DNA of 64,000 nt, taken from positions 930,001-994,000 of the forward strand of contig OY752145.1 in assembly GCA_963573315.1 (NCBI GenBank), read 5' to 3'. A program made the position numbers and the translations under genes. Position 1 is the first letter of the stretch, and every line of letters begins with the position of its first letter. This DNA is from Entomortierella parvispora (taxonomy: Eukaryota; Mortierellomycota; Mortierellomycetes; Mortierellales; Mortierellaceae). Positions 22,801 to 35,051 of the stretch are shown in pieces. Under the pieces are notes generated by a model. It made no database searches, was not told the DNA's origin, and worked only from the letters and a program-made list of their open reading frames with translations.

Positions 22801-24471
22801 ACACTTGAGTCGACCAATCAACTAACTAGTGTTTGTTTTTAAACAGTCCAAGGCGTTTCTTACTCAGTTCCATGTTGCAAAGACCAGCCAACTCGCGCTG
22901 TCAGTCGGCGAGGATCAGTGGGTTCAAGTAGAAGTGCCCTGGTCATCGCAGGCGACTGCAAACGAAGTCACAGTTATTTCTACCCTTTCTCTTCAGGAAG
23001 CAAGGAACAAGGATTTCAAGATGGTTTTCAACCTTCTCAGCTTGACAGCACCACCTTCTACTCAAGGAATCGACGATCATGATAGCTTCCTGGCCACTCG
23101 TCTTGGATCTCGGGGCTCAAATGGATCACTGGCCAACGGCAAAGACGTTGCTGCAACAAAAGCTGCCATCCCTCCACCGACCAGGGTGTTGTCGATCAAG
23201 GATGAAGTGTTCTTCGTTGTCGGCTGTTCTCTTGTGCTACTTGATATTCTAGCAGAGTACTTGGATATCCTCAACAACATCTCGTCCCTTACCACGGATG
23301 TCATGCAACGGATGATTGAGCTACTGAAGGTTTGTTCTCACTCTTGATTGCTATGCATCGTGAATGCAGATCTTGATCGCCGACATTTATCATGGCCTCT
23401 TTTTTCGCCCTAGTTGTTTAATTCTCGCACATGTCAGGTTATTCTTGGTGCCGGAGCGATGAGATCAGCGGGACTGAAAAATATTACGGCCAAGCATCTG
23501 GCCTTGGCTTCTCAATCGCTCAGTGTGTTTGCAACATTGATTCCGTTTATCAAGGATTGGATCCGGTCCAAGATGACTGATAAACAGATGGTGATGTTGA
23601 CAGAGTTTGACCGAATTTTGCGCGATTTCCAGGAACATCAGAACGAGATTCACTCAAAGTTGGTAGCCATCATGACTGAACGACTGGGACTTCACATCCG
23701 ATCCATGACAAACCCGGCGGTGGTTGACTATGATGCACTGAACCGGCCGGCTCAACAACTGGCCAATGGAGGGGGCAACGTGAACGCTTTCATGGATGGT
23801 ATGGTCAAGGATGTGATTACCTTACACAAAGTCCTTGGCCGATTCCTGCCCGCAGCCTCCATGAGGGTAAGAAAAGAGAACAGGCCCTTTTGGGTGATTT
23901 TTTTACATCGTTGGTTTGTTTAATCGCATGGAAATGATTACTGACCATTGCCAATCCATTTTATTTGTATATGTAGAGAGTGATTAATGAAGTTCTTCAA
24001 ATCTTCACTACCAGACTCGAAGAAGAAATCCAAAAGCTTCCCATCGCCACCGCTCTTGGAAAGACAAGGTATAGACGTGTTCAATTTCCCTAGACTTTTC
24101 TCTTGGAATGGAATGTGCTTTGTAACTAACAGCTACTCGTCTACTCTATTAGACTTCATGCTGACATGGCCTACTATGGCAACAAGCTTGCTGATGTCGA
24201 CCCCAATGGTATTATCGGCACGAGACTCATGAAACTGGTGAAAGAGCTAGTACTTTTGGACAAGAAGAACGGACCGGCAAACCCGACCACGACGGCCAAC
24301 AATAATACCAAAGAGAATGCCAATCTAGGCACCGCGTCTGCTAACGTAAACGCTACTACCCCTGCCGCTGCCGCTGCCACTACCACCACCACTGCGAACG
24401 ATACTACAACTAATTCCTCTGCAGCCTCGAGCGTCCCAGCCACTGGAGCCCCAACGGCGCCCCCCAATTAG
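19817..24471 (+). CDS. VPS54: GARP complex subunit Vps54
   Basis: Subunit of the Golgi-associated retrograde protein tether, which captures endosome-derived vesicles at the trans-Golgi. Nine exons (19817-20132, 20198-20266, 20368-21758, 21853-21923, 22020-22770, 22847-23329, 23414-23866, 23977-24068, 24153-24471) give about 1,314 aa. Ser-rich N-terminus, then the Vps54 block EFDTYIKHITPVFERYQ, the tethering coiled coil (EKLSHYLDTVEIHLMTEISR, FFEALSNLQALHSQTLECV, GNYFGALDLIDGAQRVL) and the C-terminal domain (FVVGCSLVLLDILAEYLDIL, LKNITAKHLALASQSLSVF, FDRILRDFQEHQNEIHSKL, MTERLGLHIRSM). A Glu/Asp-rich insertion (near 22250-22345) and a Thr/Ala/Asn-rich C-terminus are extra. The start and first intron are the least certain parts; alternative ATGs lie downstream. 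Confidence 0.9.
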
Positions 24472-24521
24472 AGCGTTTTCCCCGAAAATAAAAAATCGTG
24501 TAGTTGACAGGTTTACTTTGT

Positions 24522-26538
24522 TTACGAGTGCACCTTGTTCACAAAGACTTCAGGAATGTTTTCAGTCCTGACTGGTGTCTTGGCTTTGCATTGAGCTAGC
24601 AAATCAGCCACCACAAACCGGTCCAGATGCTTGACAAATTGGTCCAAAGGGCACCATGCCAAATCACACCAACTCGACTTTGTCTGAAGAACGCGAGAGT
24701 TGTAAAAGATTCGTACAAAGTGCTGGTCCTGGTTGTTGTTGTTACTGGACGGCGTCTTCCAGAGCTCAATGAGGAGGTTCGATGCCTATCATTTCCACGA
24801 AACAGAAAATCGGGGAGCTCATAAGTGAGGGGAAGGATGCAAAAGGGACGACTGGCGAAAAACAAGCCCTCCTGGAATACTTACATAAGGGGGCCACTTC
24901 ATATCCAATGAGTCAAAGACGGCCAACATGGGCAAGATGGTCGTGTCATGGCCCGAGTAGAGTCGGAAGGCAGGAGAGGTAGAGTTGTGAATTCCACCTC
25001 TAACAGCCGTTCGGATGTTTTCTCGAATGTCTTTGACCAATGAACCCATTCCCAATTGCAAAATCTTGAAGGCCCCAGGATCATCCCTGAGCTTCTCGGC
25101 CGAAATCTGACTATCGATATCGATCAAGCGATCGGTCATGGCTTTTGTGACACAATCTTTTTTGTTCTGTTCATTAGTATCCTCCTCCTCCTCCTCTTGC
25201 TCCTCTGCTTTTCCTCGCGAAGCACCTTTTCTCATCTTCTTTGGAGTCGACGGTAGTCGACACTGCAAAGGAAATCCATAACAGCTCCTGGGCATTGTCG
25301 CCTCTACGAATTCCGCGGATCCACCCTTGAATCCAATCCAATCTCCTATCGTCTCGATGAATGACTTGTTTTCCTGTTCAATTCTTTGAAGGACCTTGTT
25401 CTCGGGCGCCTTTTGCTCATTTTGCAACTCACTGATACGGGGACACGGGACTGTGGGCATGGTCAAGTAATCAACGCTGGGAGGGTACGTAAGAATGGGA
25501 AACGTGGAGAGTAGACCCTCTGTGGTTTTGGTTCGCGAACTCTTGCCGTAGAGACCCTCGATAAAGTTTTCGGCACTCTGTCTAACTCGCCAAACCACTG
25601 TAGAAGAGAAAGGGAGAGAGAGAAAAAAGGGGAGGAACGCGTCAGAAGGGGAAACCATGGAGCTGTCCCAAACTCACTAAAAATAGTTTTTTATCGTTAC
25701 TTACTCGTGCTTCGAACCCATAGCTGGTCTGGGTCCAAGTGATCCGACAATAGCTTGAATCGATCAATGTAAATCCCTCTTAGAGCTCTGCCCAAGGCTC
25801 GCTGTTGAAGTGCTCCCTTCAATGTCAACTGTCCAAGGTCGCAACTTCCTTTCCATTGGGAGGCCGCAAAGGGCGAATCTGGAGGCGAGGTCACGATTTG
25901 CCGAACAGAACGCTCTGGAATGTCATTTGTCCCTGTTTCTGAAAACGACATTGAGCCCAGGTCGCTGCTGCATTCCCAGTCCAGGTCTTTGTCGCGAGGA
26001 TAAAAGGTAATACTTGATCTATGAACGGAGAATTAGATAGATGAGTGAGAGAGAGAGCGAGGAGGAAGGAAGGGATTCATCTTCTTTTTATCACCTAGTT
26101 CTTGGTGATCAAGATAGAACGAGTAAAAATAATTCGCGTACCTGTCACCGTGACGGATCAGTGCTTGCACGTTCACTAGCTTGGAATTGGCAACCTGGTT
26201 TTCAAGTTCAAAAAACACTTGTTATTGTGGCTCCTTAATTGACCCGATGAAGTTGGTTTATTCCTCCTTCCGAGATAGGGTCCATAGTGCCGCTTTACCC
26301 TTGGCGAAGGATGCTTCTCTGCGGAGGGATAATCTGCTTGGCAGTAGCTGTACCGAACTCCATCGCCCAGGTCCAAAGGATCTGGTTTCTTGCCATTTCT
26401 TTCTAGTGTGTTGATGTTGTCATCGACAGAGTCGTTGTGCTTTTCGATCGAGCGAAAGGCAATGACAAGATGTGCGTACAGCAAAAAACAGCTGAGGAAA
26501 AGACACGGGCGCTGTCGAAGTATTTGACAAAAGTGCAT
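24522..26538 (-). CDS. Histidine acid phosphatase family protein (2-phosphoxylose phosphatase-like), with apparent frame break
   Basis: Secretory-pathway phosphatase of histidine phosphatase clan 2. The N-terminus MHFCQILRQRPCLFLSCFLL looks like a signal peptide or anchor. The catalytic RHG motif is in VNVQALIRHGDRYANYF, and the partner motif LYSGHDTTILPML near the C-terminus supplies the His-Asp pair; both are intact. Later exons fit well: about 26018-25706, 25600-24886 and 24785-24522, ending with VNKVHS. A Glu-rich charged segment (EEQEEEEEDTNEQ) sits mid-protein. Between the N-terminal exon and the RHG segment the frame shifts at a run of six A (26210-26215): either a sequence/indel error, a true frameshift or a very short or unusual intron. 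Its stop lies only 50 bp from that of convergent Vps54. Length and motifs fit PXYLP1/acid-phosphatase-like proteins; the substrate is unknown. Confidence 0.75.
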
Positions 26539-27486
26539 TGTGGTGAAGTGAAAAGGATGAAGAGAAAATGAAAACAAGAAAATAGAAAGAAGGGGAGAAG
26601 GAGAAAGAGAAAGAGGAGTCCTGCAAAGACCATCCAAAAAAGAACTCCAGGAGGAGCACACCGCCACCAATTTTTCCAGCCACGTTCAAAACAGGAAACA
26701 ACGCGTTTCTACACTCTCCTTTTGAGGTTCACGCCTTTGGATTGTTGTGATCTGTATCATGGTACAACGTTCGGGAGGGCCTTGAACAATGGATGAAGGC
26801 TGTATCCATAGTCAGGAGTCTGGGACTGGAAAGTCACGAAAACTTCCCATTCTCTCTCATGGAGTAAAAAATATGAGGAGGGAGAACGACATCATAGCGG
26901 CGGTAATCAGAAGTCGACAACAGGTGCAAGAAAGAAAGAGAGGCCACTGTGATTGATAAACCCGCTCGACAATACTGCCCGATTACTCAGCATGTCTTTC
27001 ACTCTCTTTTTGTCCACATTTGTCAGGGACGATTTTGAAGCAAGGTCAGATCTGACATAGCCAAACAAACAAAAAAAAAAAAAAAAAAAGCGGCGTGCGC
27101 AGTGTGCGTGCGAGGTCCTTCTCTCCACTCGCGGATAATCTTCCCGTTTGGGCAAGGAGAACGTCGATATGCTTCTTGGCACAGGGACCTGAAGATGCTT
27201 ATGAGGAATACGCTTTGTCGGACGGAACGGGCACATTTTTTTTCTTGTTTTCAGCACGGTTGGTCAGTTCTCAGTTTGCAATCGCGAGTTCCCCCGCTTC
27301 TTGGCAGCCTGCAAAGTGAAGGCTGAGATGTTGCTTTTTGAAGATCCAGCAGTTTTTCTATTTAACCGTCGTCTCCCCGTCTCTCCTTGCCATCCAATTT
27401 TCTACAGACATCAGCAGCTCTTCTCAGAAACAAAAAAACAACAGCAAAAAAAAAAAATTCTCCCTCATCAAAAACACTCGTGAACA
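26539..27486. promoter_or_regulatory. Divergent region, acid phosphatase/MFS transporter
   Basis: The spacer of 948 bp between two divergent starts shows no coding region. A run of about 20 A lies near 27070-27089, and there are AAAC/AAAA-rich leaders just before the transporter start at 27487. A purine-rich stretch (26560-26620) sits next to the phosphatase start. Confidence 0.4.
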
Positions 27487-29237
27487 ATGGCATCCATTGA
27501 CACTTCCTCTTCCACTCTTTTGCCCTGGTACCGTCGACTGGACGAGAAAAAAGGGCTTCTTCTCTTTGCCGTGTGCACGGCTCAGGTAAGAAATTGGGCT
27601 CAAGGTCACACAGTGTGAAGGAGAGCAGTTTTGTTTAACATTCATTCATTTCAACATGTCTAGCTGCTGGATATGATCAGCATGTCTGCAGTGACAATCA
27701 CTCTGCCAGCGGTGATGGAGGACGTCGGATTCAAAGTCGACCAGCTCCAATGGGTCACCTCGGCTTACGCTCTTACCTATGGCGCCTTCTTGCTCCTTGG
27801 AGGCCGTCTCGGAGATCTTTCAAGTCATCGCCGCATCTATCTCCTGGGTGTGACATGGTTCTCGATCTGGGCCCTTGTCAATGGGTTCGCCAAGAACCCT
27901 ATTGTCATGTCCATCGGTCGCGCTCTGCAAGGTGTCGGTGCCGCCTTCACGATCCCAAGCGCCCTGGCCCTACTAACCACGACTTATCCTGCTGGCCCTG
28001 AGCGCACAAAGGCCTTGGCCATCTTTGGAGGCACGGGCGCCATGGGATCTGTAGTGGGTGTCCTTCTCGGCGGTATCCTGGGTGCTACTATTGGTACGTG
28101 TTTTCTGTTTTGGAGAGGGGTTCATAATCTATGCCTAACATGTGCAATTGATCATTGACCCTGCTCTCTCCATCCCTCTTCTACTTTGTTGATCGAACAG
28201 GCTGGAGATGGATTTTCTACATCTTGGCTATCTTGGGGTTCTTGATGGCAGTCATGGGAGTCCTGGTCATCCCCGTGCGTCAGAACAGTGTGGCCATAAA
28301 GGATCGTCGGGTCGATTTCGTGGGCACGATCAGTTTCACTCTTGGGATCGTTGCCTTCATTTACTATCTAAGCCAAGGACCTGTCGCCGGTTGGGCCGCG
28401 GCCTCGACCTTGGCGCCTCTCCTCGTCGGTATGGCTCTATTGTTATTTTTCGTTGTTTGGGAATCCAAGATCGAGTACCCTATCATGCCCCTTCGGATTT
28501 GGAAGTCGCAACGATTCATTGCCTCTTGCTTTGGCATCCTCATGGTCTCGGCTTGTTTGAACGCCATGGCCTACTTCTCTTCTCTGGCTCTCCAGAATGT
28601 CCTCGGTTATTCGGCTCTGAGGGCGTCCTATGCCTATGTGATCCATGGCGTCGGTGCCATGATCATGATGGTCGTCACCACCAAAGCTTTGACCATGATG
28701 AGGTCCAAATTCGTGACCTTGGTTGGTTGGGTGTTCCTGATCGCGGCCGGTTGTTGCTGGGCTCAGATCAAGGCCACATCCTCCTATGGTTCTATCCCCG
28801 TACCTGCTTTGATCTTGAATTGCATGGGACTCGCGCCTTGTTTCCTTTGCCTTCAAATCAACTCGGTTGCAGAGGCAAAGAACGAAGATCAAGGTGTTGT
28901 CGGTGCTTGCTATACAACGTTCCTTCAACTTGGAACCCCAGTCGGCATTGCCATCTCCAACATCATTGCCAACAGCATCAACTCTGCCACGGCGACTGGG
29001 GCTGACCTCTTGCCAGGTTACCATGCCGCCTTTTACTCTTACGCCGGTATGGCTGGTGTTGGGTTCTTGATCACGCTCTTTTTGGCCCCGAATCGCGACC
29101 CTGCATCGATGCGCCCAGCGAAAGAGACTGGCGCGCTCGACAAGACAGAACTTGATCTAGAGACTTCTGGGGTCCCCTCAAACAATGAGACACCACCACA
29201 AACACCCGAGTTGGAGGTCAAGGAGGACCAAAAGTAG
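27487..29237 (+). CDS. MFS transporter, DHA2 family (drug:H+ antiporter, 14-TM type)
   Basis: Polytopic plasma- or vacuolar-membrane exporter. Three exons (27487-27585, 27664-28093, 28201-29237) give 521 aa. Cytosolic N-terminus, then helices carrying MFS signatures: LLDMISMSAVTITLPAVMED (D1), LGGRLGDLSSHRRIYLLG (motif A), SIGRALQGVGAAFTIPSALA (motif B region) and GAMGSVVGVLLGGILGATIG (motif C, antiporter signature). DHA2 proteins share the QWVTSAYALTYGAFLLLGGR stretch. The C-terminal tail is acidic (DKTELDLETSG, ELEVKEDQK). Substrate cannot be read from sequence; homologues export drugs, amino acids or siderophores. No biosynthetic cluster surrounds it, so a general detoxification role is the simplest guess. 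Confidence 0.9.
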
Positions 29238-30327
29238 CTATCGTATAATCTCAAATAGAATTTAATAAACCCCTGCCCCTTTCCATTCCTAAAAGCCTGG
29301 CACGATCGATGATGGGTAAGATGAAGAGGATAGTAGATGATACAGTCCTGGCCTTTTGTTGTGTTTATTTTTCAAAAAAAAAAATCGCCGTGTTCTTGAG
29401 GTCGCTCGAAAGCAGGCGGTCTTCCGGTCCCACGGGAATGGTCTAGATCTATCTATTTGCGCGTTCCGATTGGAACGCAGGTAGGTGACAATGAGGGCGG
29501 TTAGTCTACGAAGGACCACAACGATGGTCCCTCCAGTACAAACACTTCTTTTTTTTTTTTTGAATTCCCTTCAGTGTCTATCAAAAGTTGTTCTCTTTCG
29601 AGGCCCAGCAAGCTCTCAACCTCTCGTCGTCAAGGATTTGAATGGCCCATTCCTCCAACTCTCAACTATATCTTTCTCCTGCATCAAAGACCACAAACAC
29701 CACCTTGTATCACACCCTTCTTGTGATCGCCCTCCATTTGTCCCGCTCTCCACGATATCAAAATACAATCCAAACAAAGCTCCTGCCTCTACCACGCACA
29801 AAAGAAACGGATGAAAGAAAATTCTGTAGCAATCGGCCTTTGATCAACGCGCAATGTTAGACACGCCAACTCTTTGAATAGACTGCTTAAAGTTGATTGT
29901 TTGCCACAATCCATCTTCTGTGTTCAATAGTAGACACAGCGCTGAAAATTGGAGGCAGCACGTGCTTTAAGAAGCAAGTTCTTTGAAGGACACATCCCAA
30001 TAAAATGAAAAAGCCAGACAGACAAAAACAATGGCAAGAAATACTGGGGAGATCACCAGCAGCAATGGCCACAGAGCAGGAGAAAAACGCGCTGAGCATT
30101 CAAGTGCAGAGCCTCCCCAATGATGAAGGTACGATGAGCTGCCATAGGACCCTTTCAAACCTTTTACACAATGACTCATCATAAGGGAGTGAATATCCTA
30201 AATGCAAGGAGGCTGCAGTGGCTGTTTGTACATACCTAAGCATTAGTCACGGAGACCATAGAGAGTGCTTGCTGTAAAGTCGCACCCGTCGCTATAAAAG
30301 CAACGAGAGAAAGAAAGAGAGCGCGGA
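29238..30327. other. Intergenic region between convergent MFS and Ric1 genes
   Basis: A stretch of 1.09 kb with AATAAA just after the MFS stop (29260-29270) and T-rich runs. A minus-strand frame at 30182-29967 with a hydrophobic stretch has no splice link that I could confirm to Ric1 and no recognisable homology. No RNA gene seen. Confidence 0.4.
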
Positions 30328-33300
30328 TCAAACTGATAAGTATGTCATATCACGTATCCAAAGACCGTGTCCCCACAACAACCATGGGGTGAAGTCCTTA
30401 CAGTCAATAGAGTTCAGGAAACGGACGAGCTCCTTGCACAACTATATGGGAGGGAGACATTCAATGAATATCGAGGCGACGGGTGTGACAACAGCAGCAA
30501 GAGACGAACAAGTATCGTACCTCAAAATCCTGTGCCTGAAGAGTCTTTTCCAGGAGGCGGACAGTATCCTGACTTGTCGTGTGCAATGGCTCGAGGGTAT
30601 GAAGAATAAGGAGATAGGATGTTGCGGTCTTTAACTGATCTGCAGCCAGACATTGCTATAGCGTCCAAAAGAAGTAAGTCAGAGACGGGTTCTACCTTCA
30701 CACTGGCCAAATAAAGCAAAAGACAAAAGACTGTCAATGACTTTTGCTCACCTCGAACAAATCTTTGGGGGCGCCAACAATCGAGAACAGATATTCCCAA
30801 AGTGCCACCTCGGTCTTGCGAGCACAAGATACAATGACATCCAAGTAGTGGGGAAATTGTTGCAAAAAGCTAACAACTCTGGGCAGGACCGCACCTTCCT
30901 CAAAGCCAATCCCAGACTCAGCCTCGTCCTCCAAGACGTTGTGTAGCAAGATTTCGAGAGCGTGGCCAAAGTATCCAAGGTCTTGGTAATATTTTGCAAA
31001 CTCGTACGCCTCCCATTCACCGTCAGCGTTGTGTGTCAACACATGGCGAAGGATCGTCTGAAGGAAGAGATGTGTCTTTGTCGCCATCTTAAACATGGCG
31101 AGGGATTTGGGTTTATGGACTGCAATCTCGGGGTCCAGGCCAAGAACAATTCCACGCTCAGGTAGGATAGCTAGGAATTGAAACAGTTATAGTGAGATGA
31201 ATAACTTGTGCAAACCCTAGTTCATCATCCCTGTAGTCCAAGATGGATGCCCTACCAAGAGGATAAAAGTCGATATCCATTTCAAGAAAGTTGTGCTTTG
31301 CAAAGGTTGCCAAGCTGCGCTCAGTACCAGCTGATCCGAAAACATTCCACCACATCTGTAATTTGATTGAAAATGTCAGGCATGGCTTTGAAAAGTGAAT
31401 CAATAAATATAGAAAAAAAATGGGCCTTACCTTCAGAGTCTTGCCGTTAAATGCCCATAGCGAAAAGTCGTTGGCATCGTGGGCTGACCGAGTAATCCAG
31501 TAATATTCGACCCTGTCTGTGATTTGTCTGAAGGACAGTCTTACGTTTCCATCCGACTAAAAGTAAAGCAATGTAGAGATGATATTAGACACCTTTTCCA
31601 AATGCCTCTCCATCAAAAGTTCCGCTTGCGGTCTCTTACTAAAAACTCGGGTCTCAAAAAGTAGATTTTGCCGTCCACGAGGAGAGTAATATGTGTCGCG
31701 CTAGTCCCGTCAGTGCCATCTGTGGTCAAGATCGATACAGACTTGAGCAGTGCGGGCGATTCGACAATGTCTTGAAGAGAGGTCTTCCATACAAGCTGCA
31801 GATCGATGTGTTTAGCTGTGGAAGAGAAAAAAAACACTGGTTAATGACGGCCCTATCACTAAATATCAACAACAGACCTCATAAGGCTGTGGTGTCTTAC
31901 CAGTTCCAAGAGAGTAGCAGTAGAGGGTATTGTTTGCAGTGTAGACCAAAAGTGAAGACCGCCAGACTGAAATGTGGGCGATGCGAGATTCGAACTGTTC
32001 TGTAAAGATGACGTCGTTGTTGTCCAAATTGTTTTCGCGTTGATAAAGACGTAACTGTTCCAAGGAAAAATACTTGATTAGAACTGTGAGCACAAACAAC
32101 CGCCTTTGAAGGAGACCTTGTAGGCAAATGCTCACCTCAAACTTCTTTTCCTCCATCGTCTCACAACCAACGATCAGAATGTTCTTGAACCACGCAAGTC
32201 CGCCTTGGCATCGGAACGACTGCTCCTGTTGCCAGTTCCCGAAGAGTCTCCAGCGACATGAGTGCAGGTTATAGTGAGCAAGCCCGCGTCGTCCTGCAAT
32301 TGCGAGGAAATGACCATCTGGGCTGAGGCAGGAGTACTGAGGTAAACACAAAATGTCAGTAACTCCTTAGTAACAATGCGTATCATGAAAGCGAAGCTCC
32401 AGTCAATGATGGTGCTTACCCTTATAGGCCAATTGTCGCTCAAATATACCGGTGGCACCTAAATACAGTTGACGTACATTTGTACATATGAGTCTTGGTC
32501 ATTACGTCTGATTAACACGCGACTAACTCTACTTTACCATGACGTTGTTCCAGACAAATGTATCTGGATTAATGGTAGACGACACATCCTGGCGGTGTCC
32601 TTCAGTATACACCAGTAAACGGTCGTTCAGATGCAGGAGGCACTGAGGGGCAGAGCTCTATTGAGACACAAAAGGGGGTTTCCATGGTTAGGACACGATT
32701 CAGTAGAACAGATCAAATTGTATACTTTTCTTTGGCTTGTCTTACGAGGTGGTTCTGTACTGATGGCAGAGACTTGGCACACGGGATGGCGTAAAAATTG
32801 GCTAGATGCGACAAGTCGCGAACACGTTAGATTCTTTAGCTTTGGTAATCGGCATCAGTGTACAGTCCTATACGTTTTACTCACAGCTAGAATCATCCGA
32901 ACTCAGAACAATCAAGTCCATGTTTCCAGCGCTCCAGAACTAATTGCGTGGTCAAGTTTCCAGTTTGTCAAGATAAAGTTGAAACATCAGATCAAAGTCG
33001 CTTGGCAACTCTGACGTTAATGCTTACCAGTGCTCGCGATCCTTGCAGGTATGGATCTTCCGTGGCATTTTTTCTACAGAGATGGATGGTGTTTGGCAAG
33101 CTCTTGTGAGAAAGTAGCACGTCATGAATCCCATTTCTGATAGCGGTTGCAGCCAAGAGCCAACTTACAATGCTGGAATGTCGTGTGAAGCTGACGGGAA
33201 AAGGCGACGGCCATAGACACTCCAGACCGATGGACAACGGGATTCCTGTCCAACCGCAATTGCACTTCCATCAGAGTTCCATGCCAGTGATACAATTCTG

Positions 33301-34807
33301 TCTGATGGACTTCCGGCTGCGTAGCCCTGTGACTCTTTCAAGGCCAGCTTGTGAGAGAACACCCATTGACCTGCATGTTCGCCAGATTTGAAGATGCGAA
33401 CATCTCCTCTGAAGTGGACAAAATAAAGGCAATATCAGAATTCGGAATTCCTTGCTGTTGATCGGATGCACAAGGGGACCATGGGCCAATATACTTACCC
33501 TCGAGTTCCAATGGCTAGGAGGCTGTATTCCGGATTACTGGCAGCAACAACGCCTGCGTCTTGCCTGTCAAATCCTTCTGGGTTCCCGTGAAAGCAGAAT
33601 CCATACCAGCTGTCTCCATTAGAAGAAACCTAAGAGTCGGTGCCAATATATAACGTTAATTCCCAGAACGAACAAACGATATGCGCCATCGTATCAAATA
33701 TGCTTGGGCATCCAGGATCCATACCGAGCTTGGAGACCCCGTGTCCGTCACGTTAGGGGTATAATAGACGATGTAAGCCTTTCCGTCAGACATACACCAG
33801 GTTTGGGTTGTGGACTTTGGGAATCTGCTCATCGAAACAATCATAACTGTCTTGTCCAGTAGAAAGTTCATGTGGCGAATCAAGCAGGTCTTTACATCGA
33901 CCTTTCCAACCCAAGGGATCAACTGCACTGCTGGCGGGTTGACAGTTGCTACCACGATGTCAGAGTCCAGGCCAATAAGACTATCATGGATGGAAGACAG
34001 TGTCAGCTATCCAAGAAGACACGCAGCCTGCATTCTTGAGTCTAGCGCTACATACCTTGCCACGCCGGCATCCATCTTGATAGTCATCTTGAACTTGATA
34101 GTGAGATCAGGAAATCCAACACCCTCTCCTGGTCCCAGGGCGTAGCTTTTGCTGTTTGTGAGCTGATAACTGGCGCCATCGTTTCCCTGGGGGGCAATCT
34201 TGTAGATGTGCAGAAATCCCTGTTCTGTCTATCGGTTGTCAAAAGGTAGTTGAAAACATCAGTCGCCGTACTGAAGAGACAGCCAGCATTTTGGTTCTTT
34301 AGTATTGAGGCTCGTCTTACCACCACCACCAGCATTGTCGAGTCTGGCTTCCAGACCACGCGTTGGTTTGCACCATGATCCAGTAATGATTTTGGAGTCC
34401 TGGTCACTTTAGAGATGACTCCCACGGGCTATTGTAGATGGTCTGGTTAGTTTGGTACAACAAAAAGATACAGAGTGGGAGACCACGTCGACCGACTTTG
34501 GGGCGGCGGCTCCAATGTAGACATGACATACCCTGTGGACCCACAGTTGAATGGACTCGCGCGTGATGGTCGCCCAGAGAGAGCCTTGTTCGTTCCGTGC
34601 CATGTCGACGATTCCACTACCGGTGCCTTTGACAACGCGCGAGAGGATGGCATTCTGCGAGTTTGCATCGATCTCGCTGCTCATGTCCTGACCCGAGGAG
34701 ATGACAGGCAGGACCAGCTCCAGCTCCTCGTCCTCGCCCTCGGAGGGCAGTTTGAGGAGCGAGGGCTCGACGGCGAGGACGCGTGCACTTCCAGTGGCCC
34801 AGTACAT
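30328..34807 (-). CDS. RIC1: Ric1, subunit of the Ric1-Rgp1 exchange factor for Ypt6/Rab6
   Basis: With Rgp1 it activates the Rab GTPase Ypt6/Rab6 at the Golgi. Many short exons run from MYWATGSARVLAVEPSLLKL (start 34807) to the stop at 30330-30328. The N-terminal half is WD40-like propeller: RVVWKPDSTMLVVV, IVSLAWNSDGSAIAVGQESR, CLPQYSCLSPDGHFLAIAGR, LFGNWQQEQSFRCQGGLAWF (close to the animal RIC1 sequence at this place). The C-terminal RIC1 domain includes ILRHVLTHNADGEWEAYEFA, YYQDLGYFGHALEILLHNVL and FLQQFPHYLDVIVSCARKTE. Exon boundaries were not all worked out, and the very 3' end (after CKELVRFLNSIDC) could splice further. It lies 244 bp from the PPR gene, same strand. Confidence 0.87.
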
Positions 34808-35051
34808 TGGATGTCCCGGAGTACGTTACAGTGAGAAGAGATGAGAAAGATGAGCAGTTTTTTTGTTTATAGGCAGGCTTTTCTACGGTGTGAGGATGGG
34901 GAAGATGAGCGCGAACAGAGAAGGATGCATCCAGGATGAAGACACACAGTCCATCTCCCTTTCTCTCTTTCTCTCTTCTCTCTCTTGAAAACGGAACAGG
35001 GCACAGAAAATGGGCGCCCCGGTGGCTTGTGCTCCAATATCATAGCCATAT

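Noticed and set aside
29967..30182. Minus-strand ORF with hydrophobic segment past Ric1
   Set aside because: No homology recognised, and Ric1 ends in frame at 30328; a splice link from GACT|GTAAGG is possible but not supported.
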